From positions 1 to 7,227 of the forward strand of contig DAOVVQ010000198.1 of the NCBI GenBank assembly GCA_030637065.1: 7,227 nucleotides of DNA, given 5' to 3'. The notes beneath the pieces were generated by a model. That model was not told the DNA's origin. It saw nothing but the letters and a program-made list of their open reading frames with translations, and did not search any database. The translations under genes and the position numbers were made by a program. The stretch comes from Planctomycetota bacterium (GTDB lineage Bacteria > Planctomycetota > Phycisphaerae > Sedimentisphaerales > Anaerohalosphaeraceae). Shown here piece by piece: positions 1 through 4,971 of this stretch (within the stretch, counting starts at the first letter, position 1; each line of letters starts with the position of its first letter).

Positions 1-1192
1 GCAGAGCCGCTGCGCCTGTGGCTCCGGGTGCGGCCGTGCTTGTGCCACTCCATGAGGCATAGGTGTCGGTTCCGGCTGCGGTGCTGGAACGGACGGAAAC
101 GCCGTTGGTTACGATATCGGGCTTGACGCGTCCGTCGTCTGTCGGTCCCCAACTGCTGAAGGATGGCATGGTTGCCTTGCTGAGGTCTCTTTGGCCGGAG
201 GTTACGGCGTCTCTTACCGCTCCGACGGTGATGTTGTTTTTTGCGGTGCCATGTGGTGGTATGGTGTCGAAGCCTCCGTTGTTCCATCCGTCTTTTTTCG
301 GGTCGGTGGCGGAGTCGAAGGATTTTGTTACCCAATCGGGGAACGGATGTTTGTCGGGGTCAAAATACTGAAAATCGTCCCCTTGCCCCGGCGTATTGTC
401 GTTGCGGTCGTTTCCGGCGGCAGTAAACGGCAGGTAATATGGGGCGTCGTAGCAGAGCTGATCCCAGTTTCTGACATCATAGTTGTAGAGGCCAAATATG
501 TCTGATTCGCTGCTGGGCCATGTTCCCGACCATTTCGGCGGTGAAAAGCTGTGTTCCCATCCGCCAACGGTGCTGTAGGAATGGTTTGATACCTGTATTT
601 TTGAGCTTTCGCCGGCGAAGCTCATCGCCCGCGAGGTCATTTCAGAGACGTCGTTGGTCCAGTGGTAGCAGTCGATGCTTATGGCTGGGGCCATTCCCTT
701 GGCAAGCGAGTTGACTCCGGCGGCGGCTATGGTGCCTGCGACGTGTGTGGAGTGGTCGGCGGTGGCGGCTCCGTCCTTGACGGTTACGCGGCCTGTGAGT
801 TCCTGATGGTCGGTTCGTGCGGATCCTCCGTCCCATATACCGACGGTGTAGCCGTTGCCGTCGAGGTTGAAGGGCAATGTCTGCCTTACCTTGTCGGCGG
901 CGATCGATATGGCTGCATTTTGGTTGTCCGTCCGGTAGAAGTAGACCCGTCCGCGGTCGATATTCATCAGTTCGAGGATCGTATGGCCTCGCTGGATTTT
1001 CGGTTGCCAGCTACGTGCGGCGGCTGTCTGCCATGCGCGGTCTCTTCTGCTTTGACTGGCACGAGCGAGGTTTTCGACCCGCTGGCGGCGGATATCGGGG
1101 TCAGCCATGTTGACGCGGACGGATTTCTCGCCTGCGAAAAGCAGCGGTGCAGCGGCCAGAACAGCAATTGTCAGCAAATGACGACTGTTCAC
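1..1192 (-). CDS. Secreted S8 (subtilisin-like) serine peptidase, N-terminal part, cut by window edge
   Basis: An uninterrupted minus-strand frame of 397 codons runs from a GTG at 1192-1190 to the left edge, so the C-terminus is missing. Residues 1-20 form a signal peptide (NSRHLL, then a hydrophobic stretch ending LLFA before GEKS), so the enzyme should be exported. After a short pro-region of about 85 residues the catalytic domain shows Asp121 in GIWDGG, His147 in HSTHVAGTIAA, the oxyanion Asn261 in TAAGND and Ser385 in SGTSTAAP. FSSWGPTDDGRVKPDI (345-360) is another subtilase hallmark. The full catalytic set is present, so activity is expected. Departures from consensus are HSTH for HGTH and GTSTAAP for GTSMAAP. 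About 110 residues between the His and Asn motifs, and a further insert around 262-320, make it larger than bacillar subtilisins. GTG is chosen because GGAAGAG lies 7 bases upstream and an in-frame TAA (ATC TAA GCC) lies further up with no ATG between. Substrate is unknown; any C-terminal anchoring or sorting domain lies outside the window. Confidence 0.93.
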   Translation of the reverse strand, partial: MNSRHLLTIAVLAAAPLLFAGEKSVRVNMADPDIRRQRVENLARASQSRRDRAWQTAAARSWQPKIQRGHTILELMNIDRGRVYFYRTDNQNAAISIAADKVRQTLPFNLDGNGYTVGIWDGGSARTDHQELTGRVTVKDGAATADHSTHVAGTIAAAGVNSLAKGMAPAISIDCYHWTNDVSEMTSRAMSFAGESSKIQVSNHSYSTVGGWEHSFSPPKWSGTWPSSESDIFGLYNYDVRNWDQLCYDAPYYLPFTAAGNDRNDNTPGQGDDFQYFDPDKHPFPDWVTKSFDSATDPKKDGWNNGGFDTIPPHGTAKNNITVGAVRDAVTSGQRDLSKATMPSFSSWGPTDDGRVKPDIVTNGVSVRSSTAAGTDTYASWSGTSTAAPGATGAAAL

Positions 1193-1253
1193 GTCGCGGC
1201 TCTTCCGGACTGATGTGATATTATTGGCTTAGATATTTTTCCAACCTCCGATT

Positions 1254-1274
1254 GCGCATGCAGGACGCATGTGC
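1254..1274 (-). other. Hairpin in the leader of the protease gene
   Basis: GCGCATGC and GCATGTGC flank a 5-base loop (AGGAC), giving an 8-position stem with a single non-Watson-Crick position. It is a G.U pair if read on the plus strand and an A.C mismatch on the minus strand, which is the direction of protease transcription. It lies just downstream of the candidate protease promoter, so it would be near the 5' end of the mRNA. A GGAGG (complement of 1245-1249) follows with no good start codon at normal spacing. A role in mRNA stability or control is possible but not shown. Confidence 0.4.
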
Positions 1275-1283
1275 TTGGGCGAT

Positions 1284-1312
1284 ATTGTAACCGATTTGCC
1301 TGCGAAATACAA
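1284..1312 (-). promoter_or_regulatory. Candidate sigma70-type promoter for the protease gene
   Basis: Read on the minus strand: TTGTAT (complement of 1307-1312), a 17-base spacer, then TACAAT (complement of 1284-1289). The -10 matches the consensus at 5 of 6 positions and the -35 at 3 of 6. Transcription would start near 1277, giving a leader of about 85 bases before the GTG at 1192. Confidence 0.5.
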
Positions 1313-1374
1313 CGAAAATACTCCTGTTTTGGCCGATTAAGGGGGTGGACACGCAAAATGCTGTTGGTATTAGT

Positions 1375-1407
1375 AAAAATGGACCCTGGAAAGGGTGGTT
1401 TAGGGTC
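1375..1407 (-). terminator. Weak terminator-like hairpin downstream of tRNA-Cys
   Basis: On the minus strand ACCCT, TTCC, AGGGT form a 5-bp hairpin, followed two bases later by ATTTTT. The same AGGGTC can pair instead with a GACCCT further upstream (6 bp, 14-base loop), so two alternative stems compete. It lies about 70 bases beyond the tRNA 3' end and upstream of the protease promoter, a reasonable place to end the tRNA transcript. The stem is short, so the call is tentative. Confidence 0.35.
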
Positions 1408-1476
1408 GACGTTAGGGGAAAGAGGCAAAACACGCTGGAAAGGCGTTTTACGGTAGCATAAATGGGGGAAAATAGA

Positions 1477-1550
1477 AGGCGGCGATGGGATTCGAACCCA
1501 TGAATAACGGTTTTGCAAACCGTCGCCTTAGTCCACTTGGCCACGCCGCC
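1477..1550 (-). tRNA. tRNA-Cys (anticodon GCA)
   Basis: The minus strand folds into a complete 74-base cloverleaf. Acceptor GGCGGCG pairs with CGCCGCC. The D arm is GCC/GGC around AAGTGGACTAA, which includes the conserved GG. The anticodon stem is ACGGT/ACCGT around the loop TTGCAAA, with anticodon GCA at 1516-1514. The variable loop is TATTC, and the T arm is ATGGG/CCCAT around TTCGAAT. The discriminator base is U, the expected identity element for cysteine tRNA. CCA is not encoded: the tRNA is followed by TCTATTTT, so CCA must be added after transcription. Every stem is perfectly paired, so the gene appears functional. It would decode UGC and UGU. Confidence 0.98.
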
Positions 1551-1576
1551 GGTGGGGTTTTAGCCCCGAAACGGGC

Positions 1577-1604
1577 ATTATATGGTTGGCGTTGGATTTG
1601 GCAA
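1577..1604 (-). promoter_or_regulatory. Promoter of the tRNA-Cys gene
   Basis: Read on the minus strand: TTGCCA (complement of 1599-1604, 5 of 6 to consensus), a 16-base spacer, and a perfect TATAAT (complement of 1577-1582). Transcription would start near 1570, about 20 bases before the mature 5' end at 1550. The short leader contains CCCG-TTT-CGGG, a small hairpin that RNase P processing would remove. Confidence 0.75.
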
Positions 1605-1665
1605 GTAGATTTTGGGTTTATCCGGCTGGAATTTTGGCAAAAGCGGCAAAGATTCTGTTTTGTAC

Positions 1666-1756
1666 GCAAAAGCGGGTACAGGTACAACCTGCCTTCCACC
1701 TTCGCCAAGGCTACGGCGAGACAGGTCGGCAGAACGATACCGGTCCCCGTTTTTGC
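1666..1756. repeat. Long imperfect palindrome, probable dispersed intergenic repeat
   Basis: The arms 1666-1693 and 1728-1756 are inverted copies. GCAAAAGCGGG pairs with CCCGTTTTTGC (one G.T pair), then AC, GGTA and CCTGCC segments pair with their complements, broken by two single mismatches and a small internal loop. Inside, TCGCC (1702-1706) pairs with GGCGA (1715-1719) around the loop AAGGCTAC, and ACC/GGT can pair between the two stems. The minus strand of the core reads RRSLGEGG in one frame and the plus strand reads FAKATA in another. I recall such strings as spurious peptides from repeats in environmental bacterial genomes. No stop-free gene with a ribosome site is seen here. It sits between the divergent tRNA and sugar-gene promoters. 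GCAAAAGCGG also occurs as a direct repeat at 1637-1646 and 1666-1675. Confidence 0.65.
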
Positions 1757-1771
1757 TTGCAAACACGCTGC

Positions 1772-1796
1772 CACCCTTGCTGCGGACTGGAGGGTG
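1772..1796. repeat. Small inverted repeat beside the long palindrome
   Basis: CACCCT (1772-1777) and AGGGTG (1791-1796) are perfect inverted copies around a 14-base loop. It may be a flank of the neighbouring palindromic element. There is no T run, so a terminator is not supported. Confidence 0.3.
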
Positions 1797-1827
1797 AGGT
1801 AATGTTGTTTTTGGAAGAGGGTCGATA

Positions 1828-1856
1828 TTGACTATGGTTGGGTTTTCCAGTAGAAT
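1828..1856 (+). promoter_or_regulatory. Strong sigma70-type promoter for the rfbA-rfbD-rfbB operon
   Basis: TTGACT (1828-1833), a spacer of exactly 17 bases and TAGAAT (1851-1856) each match consensus at 5 of 6 positions. Transcription would start near 1863, leaving an untranslated leader of about 105 bases before the rfbA ATG at 1969. I saw no clear riboswitch or strong hairpin in that leader. Confidence 0.75.
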
Positions 1857-1968
1857 TTGTGTTTGCGATGCGATAAACAGGTTGTGTTGAGTCGACAATT
1901 TTCTATCCTTGTCAGCTGGGGCTGTGGCGTATTTGCAGTTGCGGCGGCGGAAAGGGCGTGTGGGCATT

Positions 1969-2841
1969 ATGAAGGGTATTATTCTTGCGGGCGGCAGCGG
2001 GACGCGGCTTTATCCGGTTACGAAGGCGGTGAGTAAGCAGTTGCTTCCTATATGCGACAAGCCGATGATTTATTACCCGTTAACTACGCTTATGCTTGCG
2101 GGAATCCGGGATATCCTGCTGATCTCGACACCTGTGGACCTGCCGCTTTATGAGCGTCTGCTTGGTGATGGCAGTCAGTGGGGCATTGAGCTTACATACG
2201 CAGCCCAGCCGCGTCCTGAGGGGCTTGCTCAGGCGTTTATTATTGGTAAGGATTTTATAGCTTCCGAGGGTGTGTGTTTGATACTTGGCGACAATATTTT
2301 TTACGGTCATGGTTTGGAGCAGACGTTGCAGCGGGCTGCGGAGCCGCGTGAAGGGGCGACGATCTTTGGCTATTGGGTGAAGGACCCGGAGCGGTATGGT
2401 GTTCTTGAGCTTGACGGGGCGGGCAATGTGCTGTCTATTGAGGAAAAGCCGGCGGAGCCTAAATCTCATTATGCGGCTGTGGGGCTTTATTTTTATGATA
2501 GCGAGATCACTGAGATCGCCGAGAGTGTAAAGCCGTCGGCGAGAGGCGAGTTGGAGATCACGGAGGTGAACAATATCTATCTGCGTAAGGGGCGGCTTCG
2601 TGCCGAGCTGCTTGGAAGAGGGACGGCGTGGCTGGACACGGGCACGTCGGAGTCGATGCTGCAGGCAGCCAATTTTGTCAATACCGTCGAGCAGAGACAG
2701 GGTTTGATGGTTGCGTGTCCGGAAGAGATCGCCTATTACAAAGGGCTGATCGATGCCGAACAGGTTTTGCGTTTGGCTGAGCCGCTTAAGAAGAACCATT
2801 ACGGGCAATATCTTTTGAGCCTGATCAAGGATTCCAGATAG
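1969..2841 (+). CDS. rfbA: Glucose-1-phosphate thymidylyltransferase (RmlA)
   Basis: Cytoplasmic enzyme of the first dTDP-L-rhamnose step: dTTP + glucose-1-phosphate gives dTDP-glucose + pyrophosphate. At 290 residues it has the usual length of short-form RmlA. Visible motifs are the nucleotide loop LAGGSGTRLYPVTKAVSKQL (6-25) followed by DKPMIYYP, the substrate stretch QPRPEGLAQAFIIG (80-93), the metal site LGDNIFYGHG (106-115, Asp108), IEEKP (157-161), and WLDTGTSESM (221-230) with the second metal-binding Asp223. The ATG at 1969 is chosen because the family N-terminus MKGIILAGG begins there; an in-frame TTG at 1909 would add 20 unrelated residues and has no ribosome site. The site before 1969 is itself weak (GGG runs only). 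It is first in the operon, behind a strong promoter. It is followed without a gap by a possible 26-codon ORF and then rfbD. Confidence 0.97.
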   Translation: MKGIILAGGSGTRLYPVTKAVSKQLLPICDKPMIYYPLTTLMLAGIRDILLISTPVDLPLYERLLGDGSQWGIELTYAAQPRPEGLAQAFIIGKDFIASEGVCLILGDNIFYGHGLEQTLQRAAEPREGATIFGYWVKDPERYGVLELDGAGNVLSIEEKPAEPKSHYAAVGLYFYDSEITEIAESVKPSARGELEITEVNNIYLRKGRLRAELLGRGTAWLDTGTSESMLQAANFVNTVEQRQGLMVACPEEIAYYKGLIDAEQVLRLAEPLKKNHYGQYLLSLIKDSR

Positions 2842-2922
2842 ATGCGAGATGTTTCGATAAACGTAGCTGAGGTGTGGGTGTTGGAGTGCGGAGTTGTCTG
2901 CGGTGAGAGGGGCTTGTCATGA
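2842..2922 (+). CDS. Possible 26-codon ORF bridging rfbA and rfbD
   Basis: An ATG directly abuts the rfbA stop (TAGATG), and the frame stays open for 26 codons to a TGA at 2920-2922 that overlaps the rfbD start as ATGA. AAGGA (2827-2831) lies 10 bases before the ATG and could serve as ribosome site. The peptide begins MRDVSINVAEVWVLECG and carries two cysteines in CGVVC; it matches no family I know. It could be a real small protein, or a coupling ORF that carries ribosomes from rfbA to rfbD. It could also be chance, since a 78-base open frame is not rare. Evidence is positional only. Confidence 0.3.
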   Translation: MRDVSINVAEVWVLECGVVCGERGLS

Positions 2923-3776
2923 TCGGTTCCGGTTCCAGGGTGGTTGTGCTTGGCGGCAAGGGTATGTTGGGCAGCGAGTTGGTTCGGGCGTTGGTTATGC
3001 GCGGCGCAGAGGTGCTTGTATATGATCTGCCGCAGTTTGATATTACCGATGCCGGGCAGTTGAAGCAGGCGGTGAACGGCCACGGGCTGATCATTAACTG
3101 TGCGGCTTATACCGATGTGGAAAGGGCGGAATCCGAGACGGAGCTTGCTCATAAGATCAACGCCGAAGCGGTAGGGCGGCTTGGCCGGTTTGCCGCTGAG
3201 ACCGGTGCGATGGTCTGTCATATCAGTACGGATTTTGTTTTTGACGGCGAATCGGATGTGCCGTACGTTGAGACGGACGCGACTAAAGCGATAAGTGCAT
3301 ACGGCAGGAGCAAACTTGACGGCGAAAGGCTTCTTGCCGAAAGCGGCGTGCGATCCTGCATAATCAGGATCCAGTGGACTTATGGCACAGCGGGGAATAA
3401 CTTTGTCAAGAAGCTGGTCAACCTGGCGAGATCGGGTAAGGCTCTTAAGGTTGTCGATGACCAGATTGGCTCGCCTACGGCTGTGACCGAGGTTGCCGAG
3501 GCGATTTGTGAGCTGGCTTGTCGCCAGGAAGGGTTCCCGGAAGGGATCTTTCATTATGCCGCGGATGGGCAGACGAGCCGATATGAGATGGCGAAATTCA
3601 TTTTTGACAAACTCGGCGTCAGTGTCAACCTGAGTGCGTGTAAGACGAGCGATTACAGCAGTGCCGCCGCCCGTCCGCTCAGCAGCCGGTTCGATTGCAG
3701 TAAGATCGCAGCGATGCTGAGCGAACCTATAAAACCGTGGCAGGGGCCACTGGAAAGATTTTTGGAGCGATTATGA
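2919..3776 (+). CDS. rfbD: dTDP-4-dehydrorhamnose reductase (RmlD)
   Basis: Last step of dTDP-L-rhamnose synthesis: NAD(P)H-dependent reduction of the 4-keto group of dTDP-4-dehydro-L-rhamnose. At 285 residues it is a normal-length short-chain-dehydrogenase-fold enzyme. Seen: Rossmann glycine motif VLGGKGMLGSEL (10-21), CAAYTDVERAE (61-71), ISTDFVFDG (102-110), the catalytic YGRSK (Tyr128, Lys132), DDQIGSPT (180-187) and the C-terminal RPLSSRFDCSKI (252-263), all typical of RmlD. The ATG at 2919 follows GAGAGGGG at a good distance, and the same frame has a TGA upstream with no start between. Its stop overlaps the next start (ATGA, 3773-3776), so rfbB is probably translationally coupled. A related use, dTDP-6-deoxy-L-talose synthesis, cannot be excluded from sequence alone, but the RmlD motifs favour the rhamnose reductase. 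Confidence 0.94.
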   Translation: MIGSGSRVVVLGGKGMLGSELVRALVMRGAEVLVYDLPQFDITDAGQLKQAVNGHGLIINCAAYTDVERAESETELAHKINAEAVGRLGRFAAETGAMVCHISTDFVFDGESDVPYVETDATKAISAYGRSKLDGERLLAESGVRSCIIRIQWTYGTAGNNFVKKLVNLARSGKALKVVDDQIGSPTAVTEVAEAICELACRQEGFPEGIFHYAADGQTSRYEMAKFIFDKLGVSVNLSACKTSDYSSAAARPLSSRFDCSKIAAMLSEPIKPWQGPLERFLERL

Positions 3777-4786
3777 GAACGATCCTTGTTACCGGCGGTG
3801 CCGGGTTTATCGGTAGTAATTTTGTGCGTATGGTCCTTGCGGAACATACCGATTGCGTGGTTGTCAATCTTGACAAGCTGACTTACGCGGGCAATCTTGA
3901 GAATCTTGGCGATGTGATGGACGATCCGAATCATCGGTTCGTAAAGGGCGATATATGCGATGCCGGGCTGGTTGAAAAGGTGATCGACGACAATAAGGTC
4001 GACGCGATCGTTAATTTTGCCGCGGAAAGTCACGTCGACCGCTCGCTGGTCGAACCGGGCATTTTTATCGACACCAACGTTACCGGCACGCTGACTCTCT
4101 TGAAGATCGCGCTTGAGCGGAAGCTGGAGCGTTTTGTTCAGATCTCGACGGATGAGGTTTACGGTTCGTTGGGCGTAGAGGGGATGTTTATCGAGGAAAC
4201 GCCGATCAGTCCGAACTCGCCCTATTCGGCGAGCAAGGCGGCGGCGGACCATCTGGTCAGTGCCTTTGGGCACACCTGGGACCTTCGGTATAATATCACG
4301 CGTTGCTCGAACAATTACGGCGAGTATCAGTTCCCCGAGAAGATGATCCCGCTGATGATCAATAACGCTCTCAATGATAAGGAGCTGCCGGTCTATGGCG
4401 ACGGGCTTTATGTTCGCGACTGGCTTTATGTTTACGATCACTGCACGGCGATCTGGAAGGTTCTGACGGAAGCTCAGCCGGGTGAAATATATAATGTCGG
4501 CGGCAATAACGAGAAGACGAACCTCGAGGTTATCGGTGTGATATTAGAGCGGCTCGGTAAGGACAAGTCGCTTATCAGGCATGTTGCGGACCGGCCCGGT
4601 CACGACCGGCGTTATGCGATCGATTCGGGCAAGATAATGAGTCGGTTGGGCTGGTCTCCGTCGGTGACGTTCGAGACGGGGATGGTAAAGACGATCGACT
4701 GGTATCTTGCCAGCGGCAAATGGCTCGATAATATTGTCTCGGGAGAGTACCAGAAATACTACGAGAGCATGTATTCGGACCGGTGA
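3773..4786 (+). CDS. rfbB: dTDP-glucose 4,6-dehydratase (RmlB)
   Basis: Converts dTDP-glucose to dTDP-4-dehydro-6-deoxyglucose with a tightly held NAD, the second step toward dTDP-rhamnose. The 337 residues match the usual length. Seen: NAD-binding TGGAGFIGSNF (7-17), NLDKLTYAGNLENL (32-45), FAAESHVDRS (82-91), catalytic STDEVYGSLG (125-134, with Thr126, Asp127, Glu128), PYSASKAAADHLV (150-162, with Tyr151 and Lys155), NNYGEYQFPEKMIPL (180-194), YVRDWLYV (213-220) and RPGHDRRYAID (274-284). All catalytic residues are present. The start at 3773 fits the family N-terminus MRTILVTGGAGF and has GGAG five bases upstream; an in-frame GTG at 3737 lies inside rfbD and has no such site. It is the last gene of the tight operon and is followed by hairpins. 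Confidence 0.98.
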   Translation: MRTILVTGGAGFIGSNFVRMVLAEHTDCVVVNLDKLTYAGNLENLGDVMDDPNHRFVKGDICDAGLVEKVIDDNKVDAIVNFAAESHVDRSLVEPGIFIDTNVTGTLTLLKIALERKLERFVQISTDEVYGSLGVEGMFIEETPISPNSPYSASKAAADHLVSAFGHTWDLRYNITRCSNNYGEYQFPEKMIPLMINNALNDKELPVYGDGLYVRDWLYVYDHCTAIWKVLTEAQPGEIYNVGGNNEKTNLEVIGVILERLGKDKSLIRHVADRPGHDRRYAIDSGKIMSRLGWSPSVTFETGMVKTIDWYLASGKWLDNIVSGEYQKYYESMYSDR

Positions 4787-4806
4787 TCGAACCGGCGTTT
4801 ATAGTT

Positions 4807-4834
4807 GGATTCCCTGAAAAACAGGGTGTATTCC
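4807..4834 (+). terminator. Hairpin after rfbB, possible weak terminator
   Basis: CCCTG (4812-4816) and CAGGG (4822-4826) form a perfect 5-bp stem around AAAAA. GGA (4807-4809) and TCC (4832-4834) can add an outer stem across an unequal internal loop. It begins about 20 bases after the rfbB stop. There is no following T run, so it may only slow polymerase or protect the mRNA 3' end. Confidence 0.3.
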
Positions 4835-4841
4835 ACTGCCA

Positions 4842-4870
4842 GGTTTGTTTTTGTTCCAAAAACAACGACC
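4842..4870. repeat. AT-rich inverted repeat between rfbB and the exporter gene
   Basis: TTGTTTTT (4845-4852) and AAAAACAA (4858-4865) are exact inverted copies around GTTCC. GGT (4842-4844) and ACC (4868-4870) extend the stem past a two-base bulge. The stem is AT-rich and lacks a terminator tail. It lies about 35 bases upstream of the candidate exporter promoter, where it could be a protein-binding site or a second hairpin ending rfb transcripts. Confidence 0.35.
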
Positions 4871-4877
4871 ATAGCAA

Positions 4878-4904
4878 AGGTGTCATGGTTTTTCAGAGGT
4901 GTCA
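4878..4904 (+). promoter_or_regulatory. Direct repeats AGGTGTCA upstream of the exporter promoter
   Basis: AGGTGTCA occurs at 4878-4885 and 4897-4904, a 19-base period (near two helical turns, so on the same DNA face). The second copy ends two bases before the -35 hexamer at 4906. This arrangement is typical of an activator site, but no regulator is known from this window. Confidence 0.35.
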
Positions 4905-4905
4905 G

Positions 4906-4934
4906 TTGACGGCAGGGTAGGTTTGTGTTACCCT
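4906..4934 (+). promoter_or_regulatory. Candidate promoter for the ABC exporter gene
   Basis: TTGACG (4906-4911, 5 of 6), a 17-base spacer whose last three bases are TGT (an extended -10 TG), and TACCCT (4929-4934, 3 of 6). Transcription would start near 4941 with a leader of about 30 bases. The weak -10 offset by the extended TG and the adjacent direct repeats suggest a controllable promoter. Confidence 0.45.
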
Positions 4935-4971
4935 TCCGCCTTTGTTTAAGACGATGCGGAGAGTAAGTTTT

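Noticed and set aside
662..1213. 183-codon plus-strand open frame, with others at 63-371 and 191-505
   Set aside because: They lie antisense to the S8 peptidase, whose frame holds all catalytic motifs; their translations are low-complexity and resemble no family.
1429..1451. ACGC...GCGT hairpin with T runs on both strands, as a bidirectional terminator
   Set aside because: The stem is only about four base pairs and interrupted beyond that, too weak to support.
1221..1544. Minus-strand open frame starting MAKWTKATVCK
   Set aside because: Its beginning is the tRNA-Cys gene read as protein; the rest is non-coding spacer.
1448..1967. Several open frames of 80-130 codons on both strands around the palindrome
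   Set aside because: They run through the tRNA, its promoter and the palindromic repeat, and their translations are typical of repeat read-through rather than protein families.
1909..1968. TTG start that would extend rfbA by 20 residues
   Set aside because: The extra residues are unlike any RmlA N-terminus, and there is no ribosome site; the family start is the ATG at 1969.
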